A DNA stretch of 64,000 nt from contig NZ_CP047028.1 of the NCBI RefSeq assembly GCF_009796865.1, positions 1,550,001 through 1,614,000 of the forward strand, written 5' to 3'. The DNA comes from Formosa sp. L2A11. Lineage in GTDB: Bacteria; Bacteroidota; Bacteroidia; Flavobacteriales; Flavobacteriaceae. The translations under genes and the position numbers were made by a program. The notes under the pieces were generated by a model, which saw only the letters and a list, made by a program, of their open reading frames with translations, did not search any database and was not told the origin of the DNA. Positions 8,889-17,684 of the stretch are shown in pieces; within the stretch, counting starts at the first letter, position 1, and each line of letters begins with the position of its first letter.

Positions 8889-10205
8889 TTAGTATCTGTA
8901 GTATTCAGGTTTAAATGGTCCTTCAACAGTTACTCCAATATATTCCGCTTGGTCAGATTTTAATTCTGTAAGTTCAACTCCAATTTTAGCTAAGTGTAAT
9001 TTTGCTACTTTTTCATCTAAATGTTTAGGTAACATGTATACTTCGTTTTTGTAAGCATCTCTGTTAGTCCATAATTCGATTTGCGCTAATGTTTGGTTTG
9101 TAAAAGAGTTACTCATTACAAAACTAGGGTGACCAGTTGCACAACCTAAGTTTACTAAACGTCCTTCTGCTAATAAAATAATATCTTTTCCGTCTATTGT
9201 ATATTTATCAACTTGAGGCTTAATAGTGTTTTTAGTATCTCCGTAGTTATCATTTAACCAACCTACTTGTATTTCGTTATCGAAATGCCCAATGTTACAA
9301 ACAATAGTTTTGTCTTTTAACATTTTAAAATGCTCTCCGCGAACAATATCTTTATTTCCTGTAGTTGTAATAATTACATCTGCATTTGGAGCTATTGTTT
9401 CTAGTTTTTTAACTTCAAAACCATCCATTGCAGCTTGTAAAGCACAAATAGGGTCTATTTCTGTTACTGTAACAATACTTCCTGCACCTTTAAAAGAAGC
9501 AGCTGTACCTTTACCAACATCTCCATAACCACAAACTACAACACGTTTTCCTGCTAACATAACATCTGTTGCACGACGAATAGCATCTACAGCACTTTCA
9601 CGACATCCGTATTTGTTATCAAATTTAGATTTAGTAACAGAATCGTTTACGTTAATTGCAGGCATTGGTAATGTTCCGTTTTTCATACGTTCGTATAAAC
9701 GGTGAACACCAGTTGTTGTTTCTTCAGATAAACCATTAATTCCGTCAACTAATTCAGGATATTTATCTAAAACCATGTTTGTTAAATCTCCACCATCATC
9801 TAAGATCATGTTTAGAGGTTTTCTGTCTTCACCAAAGAATAAAGTTTGCTCTATACACCAATCAAATTCTTCATCATTTAAGCCTTTCCAAGCATAAACA
9901 GCAGTGCCACCTTCTGCAATTGCAGCAGCAGCTTGATCTTGAGTAGAGAAAATATTACAAGAACTCCAAGTCACTTCTGCTCCTAAAGCTTTTAAAGTCT
10001 CAATTAAAACAGCAGTTTGAATGGTCATGTGTAAACATCCTGCAATTCTAGCACCTTTTAACGGTTGGCTTTCTTTGTACTCTTCACGAAGGCTCATTAA
10101 ACCTGGCATTTCTGCTTCAGCTAATTCAATTTCTTTTCTTCCCCAAGCCGCAAGCGACATGTCTTTTACTTTATATGGTACGTAAGGAATCGTTTTTGTA
10201 TTCAT
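8889..10205 (-). CDS. ahcY: Adenosylhomocysteinase (SAH hydrolase)
   Basis: 438 residues; hydrolyses S-adenosylhomocysteine to adenosine and homocysteine in the methyl cycle, in the cytoplasm. Visible marks are the NAD-binding loop GYGDVGKG, the segment [19 protein letters not shown] with the conserved substrate/NAD lysine and cysteine region, GHFDNEI, and the C-terminal KPEYYRY tail that reaches the partner subunit's cofactor site. The start follows a TAACTTTG box on the minus strand at 10237-10244. Divergent from the phosphopantetheinyl transferase gene. Confidence 0.98.
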   Translation of the reverse strand: MNTKTIPYVPYKVKDMSLAAWGRKEIELAEAEMPGLMSLREEYKESQPLKGARIAGCLHMTIQTAVLIETLKALGAEVTWSSCNIFSTQDQAAAAIAEGGTAVYAWKGLNDEEFDWCIEQTLFFGEDRKPLNMILDDGGDLTNMVLDKYPELVDGINGLSEETTTGVHRLYERMKNGTLPMPAINVNDSVTKSKFDNKYGCRESAVDAIRRATDVMLAGKRVVVCGYGDVGKGTAASFKGAGSIVTVTEIDPICALQAAMDGFEVKKLETIAPNADVIITTTGNKDIVRGEHFKMLKDKTIVCNIGHFDNEIQVGWLNDNYGDTKNTIKPQVDKYTIDGKDIILLAEGRLVNLGCATGHPSFVMSNSFTNQTLAQIELWTNRDAYKNEVYMLPKHLDEKVAKLHLAKIGVELTELKSDQAEYIGVTVEGPFKPEYYRY

Positions 10206-10236
10206 AATTGTATATTTGTCTCTAAATTTAAGAGCG

Positions 10237-10244
10237 CAAAGTTA
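10237..10244 (-). promoter_or_regulatory. Probable -7 box of ahcY
   Basis: TAACTTTG on the minus strand, 31 bases before the ahcY start codon; fits TAnnTTTG. No clear -33 TTTG. Confidence 0.6.
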
Positions 10245-10267
10245 CATAATAAGTACGAGAAATATAA

Positions 10268-10894
10268 ATGCCAGTATATAAAACACTACATCCAAATTCA
10301 CAAACTACTGTTAAGATATGGAAGATTACAGAATCTTATGATGAATTGTTTCAAGGAGTTAAGATGAAACCAGATAGTTTACTACGTGTATTCGGTATGA
10401 AAAGTGAGCTTCATAGACGAGGATTTTTAAGTGTAAGACATCTTTTGTCTGCTTTTGGGTATACCGATTTCGATTTATATTACGACGAAAATGGTAAACC
10501 GCACTTAAAAGACGGTAAATTTATTTCTATAACACATTCGTTTAATTTTTCTGGTGTTGTTGTTAGTGATAGCAAAACAGGAATAGATATTGAGAAAAAT
10601 CGAGAAAAAGTAAAATTAATAGCTCATAAATTTTCAAATTATGAATTTTGCTACTTAAATGAAGATGACATTGATTATGTTAAAAAACTTACCGTTATTT
10701 GGGGAGCAAAGGAAGCATTGTATAAATTATATGCGACACCAGGATTAAGTTTTTATAGTCATATTTTGGTATTACCTTTTAGTTTAAATGAAAGCAAAAC
10801 AATTGCTTGGATTGATTATAAAGATAACAAGAGCCGCTTCGATATTTATTTTTTAGAATTTGAAGGTTTTACTTGTGTTTACACCATTACATAA
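10268..10894 (+). CDS. 4'-phosphopantetheinyl transferase superfamily protein
   Basis: 208 residues of the Sfp/AcpS superfamily, which move the phosphopantetheine arm of CoA onto a serine of carrier proteins. The two signature blocks are present: GIDIEK (105-110; Mg-binding Asp and Glu) and WGAKEALYK (145-153). FISITHSFNF (85-94) is the usual substrate-contact region. The carrier protein partner is not in the window. The stop codon TAA directly abuts the ATG of the GGGP synthase gene, so the two are translated from one message. Confidence 0.9.
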   Translation: MPVYKTLHPNSQTTVKIWKITESYDELFQGVKMKPDSLLRVFGMKSELHRRGFLSVRHLLSAFGYTDFDLYYDENGKPHLKDGKFISITHSFNFSGVVVSDSKTGIDIEKNREKVKLIAHKFSNYEFCYLNEDDIDYVKKLTVIWGAKEALYKLYATPGLSFYSHILVLPFSLNESKTIAWIDYKDNKSRFDIYFLEFEGFTCVYTIT

Positions 10895-11623
10895 ATGAAG
10901 AACGTATTAACCAATATTCAGCATAACATTTTTAGTAATAAAAAACAGTTAGCGATACTGATTGATCCTGAGAAAATTAGATTGAGTGATGTAAAAGGGT
11001 TTGTTGAAAAAATAGACCAATCTGTTGCTAATTATATTTTTGTTGGTGGTAGTACTGTTCCTGTCGATCTTACAGAACCTTTAGTTCTAGAAATTAAAGC
11101 ACACACAAAACTTCCTGTAATTTTATTTCCTGGAGATGTTGCACAAATAACAAATACGGCCAATGCCTTGTTGTTTTTATCTTTATTGTCTGGAAGAAAC
11201 CCAGCATATTTAATAGGTAAGCATGTAGAGGCTATCCCGACATTAAAAGAAACAAGTTTAGAGATTATTCCAACAGGTTATCTTTTAATTGAAAATGGAG
11301 CAACTACAATGGTTCAGAAAGTAACAGAAACAGAACCCATGCCGTCTAAACATGTAGAGAATATTGTTAACACGGCTTTGGCTGGCGAATTGTTAGGAAT
11401 GCGACTTATGTATTTAGAAGCAGGTAGCGGTGCAAAAAGCCCAGTCTCTCCAGAAATAATTAAAGCTGTGAGTAGCGATTTAAGTATTCCTTTAATAGTA
11501 GGAGGCGGTATTAAAACGAAAGCACAAATGGAGCTTGCTTTTAATGCAGGCGCAAATCTTGTGGTTATTGGTACGGCTTTAGAGAATGATGAAGACTTAT
11601 TTAACGATTTAAAACGTTGGTAA
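10895..11623 (+). CDS. Geranylgeranylglyceryl phosphate synthase family (PcrB/GGGPS)
   Basis: 242 residues, TIM-barrel prenyltransferase of the GGGPS/PcrB family, which joins glycerol-1-phosphate to a polyprenyl diphosphate. Family marks: LAILIDPEK near residue 20, FVGGST (49-54), YLEAGSGA near 173, VGGGIKT near 203 and the phosphate-binding GTALEN near 228. Bacteroidota carry GGGPS of the archaeal ether-lipid type. The prenyl chain used cannot be read from sequence. It starts immediately at the stop of the phosphopantetheinyl transferase gene. Confidence 0.92.
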   Translation: MKNVLTNIQHNIFSNKKQLAILIDPEKIRLSDVKGFVEKIDQSVANYIFVGGSTVPVDLTEPLVLEIKAHTKLPVILFPGDVAQITNTANALLFLSLLSGRNPAYLIGKHVEAIPTLKETSLEIIPTGYLLIENGATTMVQKVTETEPMPSKHVENIVNTALAGELLGMRLMYLEAGSGAKSPVSPEIIKAVSSDLSIPLIVGGGIKTKAQMELAFNAGANLVVIGTALENDEDLFNDLKRW

Positions 11624-11734
11624 ACATCTAAATTATCTCTTAATTAATTCATTTAAACTAAAATCCTTAGTATTTTTGGTTATTGTTAAGTGCACATCTT
11701 TATGCATTTCATATTAATCAAAATTATAAGTATC

Positions 11735-11995
11735 ATGAAAATATCAGTAGAATTAACCTTAATGCCTTTAAACGCAGATTACGAACCACCTATTCAAGAG
11801 TTTATTAAAGATTTAAGAGCTTCTGAATTTACGGTTTTAGAAAATCCGTTAAGTACTCAGGTTTATGGTGATTTCGATAAAGTAATGCCATTTTTAACAG
11901 ATGCGTTAAGAACTTCCTTTGATGCTCAAGAAGGTGTTATAGCAAATATGAAGATTGTGAAGACCGATAGAAGTGACTATGTCCCAAATTTTTAA
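11735..11995 (+). CDS. Thiamine-binding-type protein (MTH1187/YqgV, DUF77 family)
   Basis: 86 residues, ferredoxin-like fold: MKISVELTLMPLNADYEPPI at the start and TEVYG-like STQVYGDFDKV in the middle are typical of the YkoF/MTH1187 thiamine- or HMP-binding family. I place the start at the internal ATG, where family similarity begins; an upstream ATG in frame at 11690 would add an unlikely hydrophobic run. It overlaps the start of pnuC by 17 bases, so coupling is expected. Its presence beside a PnuC-type transporter and near a TPP-controlled receptor hints at thiamine metabolism. Confidence 0.82.
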   Translation: MKISVELTLMPLNADYEPPIQEFIKDLRASEFTVLENPLSTQVYGDFDKVMPFLTDALRTSFDAQEGVIANMKIVKTDRSDYVPNF

Positions 11996-12611
11996 TTTCC
12001 TCTTTGGCCAATACGAAGGCTATCAAACCATAAATATTGTATTAGAAATTGTAGCTGTAATTTTTGGTTTTTTATCGGTGTGGTATTCTAAAAAGAATAA
12101 CATATTGGTTTTTCCAACGGGTATGGTTAGTACACTTATTTTTGTGTATTTGCTATTGCATTGGGGACTGTTAGGAGATATGATGATAAATGCTTACTAT
12201 TTTATAATGAGTGTTTATGGTTGGTATATTTGGACACGTCAAACCGGAAACGATCAATTAACGCCTATTTCTAAAATGACAGCCAAAGAGCAAAAAATTG
12301 GAATAGCTATATTCTTTGCAACAATGGTGTTTGTATACGTAGTGTATACCATTTTCGATAAATTAAACAGTTGGACTGCTTGGGTAGATATGCTTACAAC
12401 AGCATTGTTTTTTGTAGGGATGTGGCTTATGGCTAAACGAAAATTAGAAAATTGGATTTTTTGGATTATAGCAGATATTATTTCTATTCCGCTATATTTC
12501 TATAAAGGATTTACATTTACAAGCCTACAATATTTAGGATTCACATTTATAGCAATTTCAGGATATTACGCATGGAAGAATACCTTAGGCAAAGACCTTC
12601 AGACTGCTTAA
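11979..12611 (+). CDS. pnuC: PnuC-family vitamin transporter
   Basis: About 210 residues, polytopic (around seven membrane segments), of the PnuC family (facilitated uptake of unphosphorylated vitamins such as nicotinamide riboside, or thiamine in the PnuT branch). Recognisable parts are EIVAVIFGFLSVWYSKKNN near the N-terminus, SVYGWYIW near residue 77, and WIIADIISIPLYFYKG near the C-terminus. I prefer the ATG at 11979 to the GTG at 11973. It overlaps the previous gene by 17 bases and the NadR-like kinase by 40. Substrate is undecided: the kinase argues for nicotinamide riboside, the nearby TPP riboswitch for thiamine. Confidence 0.88.
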   Translation: MSQIFNFLFGQYEGYQTINIVLEIVAVIFGFLSVWYSKKNNILVFPTGMVSTLIFVYLLLHWGLLGDMMINAYYFIMSVYGWYIWTRQTGNDQLTPISKMTAKEQKIGIAIFFATMVFVYVVYTIFDKLNSWTAWVDMLTTALFFVGMWLMAKRKLENWIFWIIADIISIPLYFYKGFTFTSLQYLGFTFIAISGYYAWKNTLGKDLQTA

Positions 12612-13138
12612 AAATAGTGTTGTTTGGGCCGGAATCGACAGGGAAAACCGTGTTGGCAAAACAATTAGCAGCGCATTACAATACTGTTTTTGTGCCAGAA
12701 TATTCCCGAACTTATGCTCTCGAAAAACTAAAAAATAGCGAAACACTAACAGCTGCAGATGTTATGCCTATTGCAAAAGGGCAAATTTCTTTAGAGAATG
12801 AGTTAATCAAAGATGTTGAAACGCTGTTAATTTGCGATACCAATTTGTTAGAGACAAAAGTTTATGCAGAACTCTATTATAAAGGGTTTTGTAATGAGAT
12901 ATTATCAGCTTCGGTAGTTAAAAATCATTATAATCTATACTTTTTAACGTATATTGACATTCCATGGGTAGCAGACGATGTAAGAGACAAACCTAACGAA
13001 AGAGAAACTATGTTTAATGCTTTTGAAAAAGCGTTAATCGACTACAATAAACCCTATGTTTTATTAAAAGGAACGTTTAAAGAGCGTTTCGATTTAGCGG
13101 TAAAACAGATAGACAATTTAATATTAAAACAAACATGA
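12572..13138 (+). CDS. NadR-like nucleoside/vitamin kinase (AAA ATPase)
   Basis: 188 residues, corresponding to the kinase half of NadR (ribosylnicotinamide kinase) without the adenylyltransferase half. P-loop GPESTGKT (19-26), VPEYSRTY, CDTNLLETKVYAELYY and the lid-like PWVADDVRDKPNERE all match that family. It would phosphorylate the vitamin brought in by the overlapping PnuC transporter and so trap it. Nicotinamide riboside is the default substrate; thiamine is an open alternative given the neighbourhood. The start overlaps pnuC by 40 bases, and the stop overlaps the DUF4301 start by four (ATGA). Confidence 0.85.
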   Translation: MEEYLRQRPSDCLKIVLFGPESTGKTVLAKQLAAHYNTVFVPEYSRTYALEKLKNSETLTAADVMPIAKGQISLENELIKDVETLLICDTNLLETKVYAELYYKGFCNEILSASVVKNHYNLYFLTYIDIPWVADDVRDKPNERETMFNAFEKALIDYNKPYVLLKGTFKERFDLAVKQIDNLILKQT

Positions 13139-14688
13139 ATTTTTCAGAACAAGATTTAAAACAAATAGATAATAAAGGCTTGACCTTGCAGAAAATAAAT
13201 AGACAAGTAGAGCAATTTCAAGATGGCATCCCTTTTATAGATTTAGAGTCCCCAGCAATACTAAATCATGGTATTTTAAAATTTAATGAAACCGAACGTA
13301 AAACTTATGTCGATGCTTACGACGAAAAACGTAATGAAATATCTGTTTTAAAATTTGTTCCTGCTTCTGGGGCAGCAACCAGAATGTTTAAAAATTTATT
13401 CAATTTTGTTGCTAAATTTAATCCAGAAGGCGAGGAGTCTTTTAGTGCTTTTGCAGAAAAAAATAACGATAAAAATCTAATTTCGTTCTTTGACGGATTA
13501 GAAAAATTACCTTTTTACAATTTAGTAATGGAGGTTATACATGAAACATATCCAGATTATTCTGCGTACGCTACAGATAAGCAAAAATGGATTTTCGTAA
13601 ACGTTATGTTAGATCATAAGTATTTAGATTATGGTACTTTCCCTAAGGGATTATTACCATTTCATAAATACGACGATCATATTTCTACAGCTTTTGAAGA
13701 GCATTTGTTTGAAGCGGCTTCTTATGCCTCGGCAAATGGAAAAGCAAACTTGCATTTTACCATTTCAGAAACACATAGCGATAAGTTTAAAGCTGAATTT
13801 AATAAGATAAAACCTGTAGTAGAAGCAGAAACGAAATTGGATTATAATATTTCGTTTTCATTTCAAAAACAATCTACAGATACCATTGCATTAACGCCAG
13901 AAAAAGAGCCTTTCCGTGAAGCAGACGGAAGTTTGTTATTTAGACCTTCTGGACATGGTGCTTTAATTGAAAATTTAAACGATTTAGATGCCGATGTTAT
14001 TTTTATAAAAAATATAGATAACGTTGTAGTTTCTAAATTTAAAGAGAATATTGTTGAATACAAGAAAGTGCTTGCAGGTGTGCTTTTAGAGCTTCAAGGG
14101 CAAGCTTATACGTATTTAGAACATTTAGATAATAATGTGCTAAGTGAGAATGAATTGGTTGAAATTACCGAATTCTTAACACGTAAATTAAACGTTGATA
14201 TTTCTATAGAATTTGAAAAATATGCTTTAAAATATCAAATAGATTATTTAAAAGAAAAATTAAACAGACCGATAAGAATATGCGGTATGGTTAAAAATGA
14301 AGGAGAACCTGGTGGTGGCCCATTTTGGGTAGAAGATCATAGAGGTAATTTATCGCTTCAAATTGTAGAATCTGCACAAATAGATTTAAGTAACAGTATC
14401 CAAAAAGATATATTAAGCGGGTCTACACATTTTAATCCTGTAGATTTAGTTTGTGGTACTAAAGATTATGAAGGACATACCTTCGATTTATTAAAGTTTG
14501 TAGATCCTAAAACAGGATTTATAACTCAGAAAACAAAAGACGGACAAGATCTTTTAGCGCTTGAATTACCAGGATTATGGAATGGTGCAATGGCAAATTG
14601 GAACACCGTTTTTGTAGAAGTACCTTTAAATACTTTTAATCCTGTAAAAACGGTAGCAGATTTATTAAAGCCTGCACATCAAATGTAA
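13135..14688 (+). CDS. DUF4301 family protein
   Basis: 517 residues, a Bacteroidota protein family of unknown function. The segment FVPASGAATRMFKNL (near residue 78) resembles the glycine-rich GxGTRM loop of sugar nucleotidyltransferases, so a GT-A-like nucleotidyltransferase fold is my inference. A second conserved block is ICGMVKNEGEPGGGPFW near residue 384. No signal peptide, so cytoplasmic. Its start overlaps the stop of the NadR-like kinase (ATGA) and its stop lies three bases before the ArfB-like gene, so it belongs to that run of coupled genes. Confidence 0.88.
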   Translation: MNFSEQDLKQIDNKGLTLQKINRQVEQFQDGIPFIDLESPAILNHGILKFNETERKTYVDAYDEKRNEISVLKFVPASGAATRMFKNLFNFVAKFNPEGEESFSAFAEKNNDKNLISFFDGLEKLPFYNLVMEVIHETYPDYSAYATDKQKWIFVNVMLDHKYLDYGTFPKGLLPFHKYDDHISTAFEEHLFEAASYASANGKANLHFTISETHSDKFKAEFNKIKPVVEAETKLDYNISFSFQKQSTDTIALTPEKEPFREADGSLLFRPSGHGALIENLNDLDADVIFIKNIDNVVVSKFKENIVEYKKVLAGVLLELQGQAYTYLEHLDNNVLSENELVEITEFLTRKLNVDISIEFEKYALKYQIDYLKEKLNRPIRICGMVKNEGEPGGGPFWVEDHRGNLSLQIVESAQIDLSNSIQKDILSGSTHFNPVDLVCGTKDYEGHTFDLLKFVDPKTGFITQKTKDGQDLLALELPGLWNGAMANWNTVFVEVPLNTFNPVKTVADLLKPAHQM

Positions 14689-14690
14689 TT

Positions 14691-15098
14691 ATGATTGATG
14701 ATGCTTTACTTATTTCAGAATTATCTTTTAAAGCTGTACGTAGCTCTGGTGCCGGTGGGCAACATGTAAATAAAGTCGCTTCAAAAGTAGAATTAAGTTT
14801 TAGTATCTTAGAGTCTTCAGCGTTAAATGAAGGTCAAAAAGGACGACTCATAACTAAACTCCAACCGCGATTAACTAAAAATCAGGTGCTATTATTACAA
14901 TGTGGTGAAAGCCGCAGTCAGCATAAGAACAAGGAATTGGTTATCAGTCGTTTTTTATATATTTTAAAAGAAGGGTTGAAGGTTTCTAAAAAGAGACGAC
15001 CTACAAAAATCCCAAAATCTGCAATTAAAAAACGTCTTAAAGGTAAGCGCGTAGTGTCTGAACGTAAGGCTAGCAGGCGTAAACCAAACCTAGAGTAG
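14691..15098 (+). CDS. arfB: ArfB/YaeJ-type peptidyl-tRNA hydrolase
   Basis: 135 residues: a class-I release-factor catalytic domain (GGQ at 22-24, in SSGAGGQHVNKV) with no codon-recognition domain, followed by a basic C-terminal tail (KKRRPTKIPKSAIKKRLKG and further Arg/Lys). This is the ArfB architecture, which rescues ribosomes stalled on mRNAs without a stop codon; the basic tail enters the mRNA channel. Last gene of the coupled run that begins at 11735. Confidence 0.9.
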   Translation: MIDDALLISELSFKAVRSSGAGGQHVNKVASKVELSFSILESSALNEGQKGRLITKLQPRLTKNQVLLLQCGESRSQHKNKELVISRFLYILKEGLKVSKKRRPTKIPKSAIKKRLKGKRVVSERKASRRKPNLE

Positions 15099-15137
15099 AA
15101 TTTTACATAAAAAATGTAATGTATCAAGAATTGTTAC

Positions 15138-15145
15138 TACATTTG
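15138..15145 (+). promoter_or_regulatory. Probable -7 box for the riboswitch transcript
   Basis: TACATTTG, ten or so bases before the first conserved TPP riboswitch element; fits TAnnTTTG. Confidence 0.55.
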
Positions 15146-15151
15146 TAACGT

Positions 15152-15228
15152 TCTCATAAAGGGGTGCCTAATATCGGCTGAGATCATACCCATTGAACCT
15201 AGAACAGGTAATGCTGTTTAGGAATCGC
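15152..15228 (+). promoter_or_regulatory. TPP (thiamine pyrophosphate) riboswitch, THI element
   Basis: Conserved THI blocks in the right order: GGGGTGCC (15161-15168), GGCTGAGA (15176-15183), ACCCATTGAACCT (15188-15200), then AACAG (15203-15207) pairing with CTGTT (15214-15218) around GTAATG, ending TTTAGGAA. TPP riboswitches repress downstream genes when thiamine pyrophosphate is plentiful. It lies about 220 bases upstream of the TonB-dependent receptor and has its own likely promoter. The sequence between it and the receptor contains no obvious terminator hairpin, so control may act on translation or RNA stability. Confidence 0.93.
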
Positions 15229-15447
15229 GTATTTAACAAAAATGTCTAACAAACATTTTAGCACGTACAATACCGTTATCAATGTTATTTTATACTTCTA
15301 AATCTAAACATGTTATACATTACCCATGTCTTGATTTAAAATTTAAAATAGCAGTTTTAAAAATTGTATTTGTTTAAATACGCAAAAATTAATCAATCTA
15401 AAAATATAGAATAAGGACCTCTTTTTATTCGATTAACACATTTTCGA
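15229..15447 (+). other. Long leader between TPP riboswitch and receptor
   Basis: Untranslated stretch of 219 bases. It contains one small open frame, 15242-15301 (19 codons, MSNKHFSTYNTVINVILYF), with no recognisable similarity. I see no clear expression platform hairpin. Confidence 0.4.
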
Positions 15448-17640
15448 ATGAAACATTTTTTTGTTTTAGCATGCTGCCTAATATCAGGGATTTCAGCATT
15501 TTCTCAAGAAGAGAAAGCACAAGATTCAACCACTGTTAACACCGAAACGTTAGATGAGGTTTTGGTTACAGCTGTTCGTGTACAAGCAACGTCACCAATT
15601 ACACACTCTAATGTAGATAAAGCCGAATTGGCTAAGCGTAATTTAGGGCAAGATCTTCCCATGTTATTAAATTACTTACCTTCTGTGGTAACCACTAGCG
15701 ACGCTGGTGCAGGTATAGGTTATACTGGAATTCGTGTGCGTGGTGTAAGTTCGCAATCTACAAATGTTACTATAAATGGAATTCCGTATAACGACTCGGA
15801 ATCTTTAGGTACATTCTGGGTAAATTTAGGAGATATTGCTTCTTCTGTAGAAAGTTTACAATTGCAACGTGGTGTAGGAACATCTACAAATGGTTCTGGG
15901 GCATTTGGGGCAAGTATTAACGTCTTAACAGATGCCGTTTCTAATATAGCAAGTGCAGAAGTTTCTAACAGTTTTGGAAGTTTTAATACTAGAAAACACA
16001 ATGCTAAATTTAGTTCTGGACTATTAAATAATCATATAGAAGTTGCAGGACGTTTGTCTATCATTAAGTCTGATGGGTATATAGATCGTGCATCAACAGA
16101 TTTAAAATCTTATTTTTTACAAGCTTCTTATGTAGACGACAATACCTTAATTAAGGCTGTCGTTTTTGGAGGTCATGAAAACACATATCAATCTTGGAAT
16201 GGTTTAGAAGATTTAGATAAATTAAAAAATGACAGAACTTATAATTCTGCAGGTATTTATACAGATGATGATGGCAATGTACAATTTTACGATAATGAAG
16301 TAGACGATTACCAACAAGACCACTATCAGTTACACTGGAATGAGCGTTATAATAATAATTGGACTACAAATTTAGGTTTAAACTACACGAAAGGAAGCGG
16401 GTATTTTGAGCAATATAAAGAAGATGAATCGTTTACAGATTATGGTCTAAATAACGTCTCTATTGGAACAACAACCATAGAAACTACAGACATTATTCGT
16501 CGTCGTTGGTTAGATAACGATTTTTATGTGATTAATGCGAATGCTAATTTTAAAAACGAAAAAATAAATGCCTTTTTTGGAGGATCGTTTAGTACGTACG
16601 ATGGTGATCATTTTGGAGAAATAATTTGGTCTAAATATGCAAGTAATAGCGAAATTAGGGATCATTATTACGATGGTAACGGTAAGAAGAAAGATTTAAG
16701 CTTGTTTGCAAAAGCAACATATAGATTGAATACACAATGGAGTTTATTTGGAGATTTACAAATGCGTTTTGTAGATTATAAAACAACAGGAATAGATTCT
16801 GATCTTTCACCATTAACTATAGATGAGCAATACAATTTTTTTAACCCTAAAGCTGGGGTGACTTATGAATTAGATGGAAATAATAACATGTACTTCTCTT
16901 ATGCAAGAGCAAACAGAGAACCAACAAGAGACGATTTTCAGAATAATCCAGATATTAAACCAGAACAATTAAACGATTTTGAATTGGGATGGAGACACGA
17001 AAAACAACGTTTTAAATTTAATGCCAATGTGTATTATATGCAATATAACGAGCAATTAGTATTGTCCGGAAGAATTGACGATGTTGGAAATCCGGTTAGA
17101 ACAAACAGTGGAGAAAGTTACCGTTTAGGGTTGGAAATAGAATCGGCTATCGGGATTTCTAAAGCATTCTCTATTCGTCCTAATGTAACTTTTAGTACCA
17201 ATAAAAATGAATCTGTTTACGCTTCTTTTGATGGAGAACTAAAAGATTTTGGATCTACAAACATTTCATTCTCTCCAGATATTGTTTTGGGTAATGCAAT
17301 CGTTTTTCAGCCAAATGAAGATTTTCAAGTATCTTTTTTAAGTAAATATGTGAGTGAACAATATATGGGAAACACAGATTCTGAAAGATCTAAATTAGAT
17401 AGCTATTTTGTAAATGATCTAAATATTACTTACGAATTTAAAATGCAGTCAATCTTTAAATCTATTATTCTAAGTGGTGTTGTAAACAATATATTTAATG
17501 AAAAATATGAGTCAAATGGTTATTATTATACTTACGATGATACTTGGAGTAATCCAAGCGCTGTAACAACTATAGAAGGTACAGGATATTATCCGCAAGC
17601 AACTACTAATTTTTTAGTAGGCGCAACTTTAAAATTTTAA
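15448..17640 (+). CDS. TonB-dependent outer-membrane receptor, likely for thiamine
   Basis: 730 residues: signal peptide (to SAFS-Q near residue 20), a TonB-box-like segment TLDEVLVTA near 35, plug domain (about 45-160; GIRVRGVSSQSTNVTINGIP), and a 22-strand barrel ending in an aromatic-terminated last strand (NFLVGATLKF). No N-terminal CarboxypepD-like domain and no SusD gene follow, so this is a nutrient or cofactor receptor rather than a polysaccharide system. Control by the upstream TPP riboswitch makes thiamine, or a precursor, the most probable ligand; TPP-regulated receptors of this kind are known in Bacteroidota. A terminator follows directly. Confidence 0.9.
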   Translation: MKHFFVLACCLISGISAFSQEEKAQDSTTVNTETLDEVLVTAVRVQATSPITHSNVDKAELAKRNLGQDLPMLLNYLPSVVTTSDAGAGIGYTGIRVRGVSSQSTNVTINGIPYNDSESLGTFWVNLGDIASSVESLQLQRGVGTSTNGSGAFGASINVLTDAVSNIASAEVSNSFGSFNTRKHNAKFSSGLLNNHIEVAGRLSIIKSDGYIDRASTDLKSYFLQASYVDDNTLIKAVVFGGHENTYQSWNGLEDLDKLKNDRTYNSAGIYTDDDGNVQFYDNEVDDYQQDHYQLHWNERYNNNWTTNLGLNYTKGSGYFEQYKEDESFTDYGLNNVSIGTTTIETTDIIRRRWLDNDFYVINANANFKNEKINAFFGGSFSTYDGDHFGEIIWSKYASNSEIRDHYYDGNGKKKDLSLFAKATYRLNTQWSLFGDLQMRFVDYKTTGIDSDLSPLTIDEQYNFFNPKAGVTYELDGNNNMYFSYARANREPTRDDFQNNPDIKPEQLNDFELGWRHEKQRFKFNANVYYMQYNEQLVLSGRIDDVGNPVRTNSGESYRLGLEIESAIGISKAFSIRPNVTFSTNKNESVYASFDGELKDFGSTNISFSPDIVLGNAIVFQPNEDFQVSFLSKYVSEQYMGNTDSERSKLDSYFVNDLNITYEFKMQSIFKSIILSGVVNNIFNEKYESNGYYYTYDDTWSNPSAVTTIEGTGYYPQATTNFLVGATLKF

Positions 17641-17642
17641 AT

Positions 17643-17678
17643 AAAAAAGGCGATTCTTAAAAGAGAATCGCCTTTTTT
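17643..17678. terminator. Terminator after the receptor
   Basis: 15-bp stem AAAAAAGGCGATTCT / AGAATCGCCTTTTTT. Same core as the terminator at 38224. It also serves the convergent lipoprotein gene. Confidence 0.93.
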
Positions 17679-17684
17679 ATTCTT

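Noticed and set aside
11690..11734. Upstream start for the thiamine-binding-type protein
   Set aside because: Adds a hydrophobic, non-conserved 15 residues; the family starts at the internal ATG.
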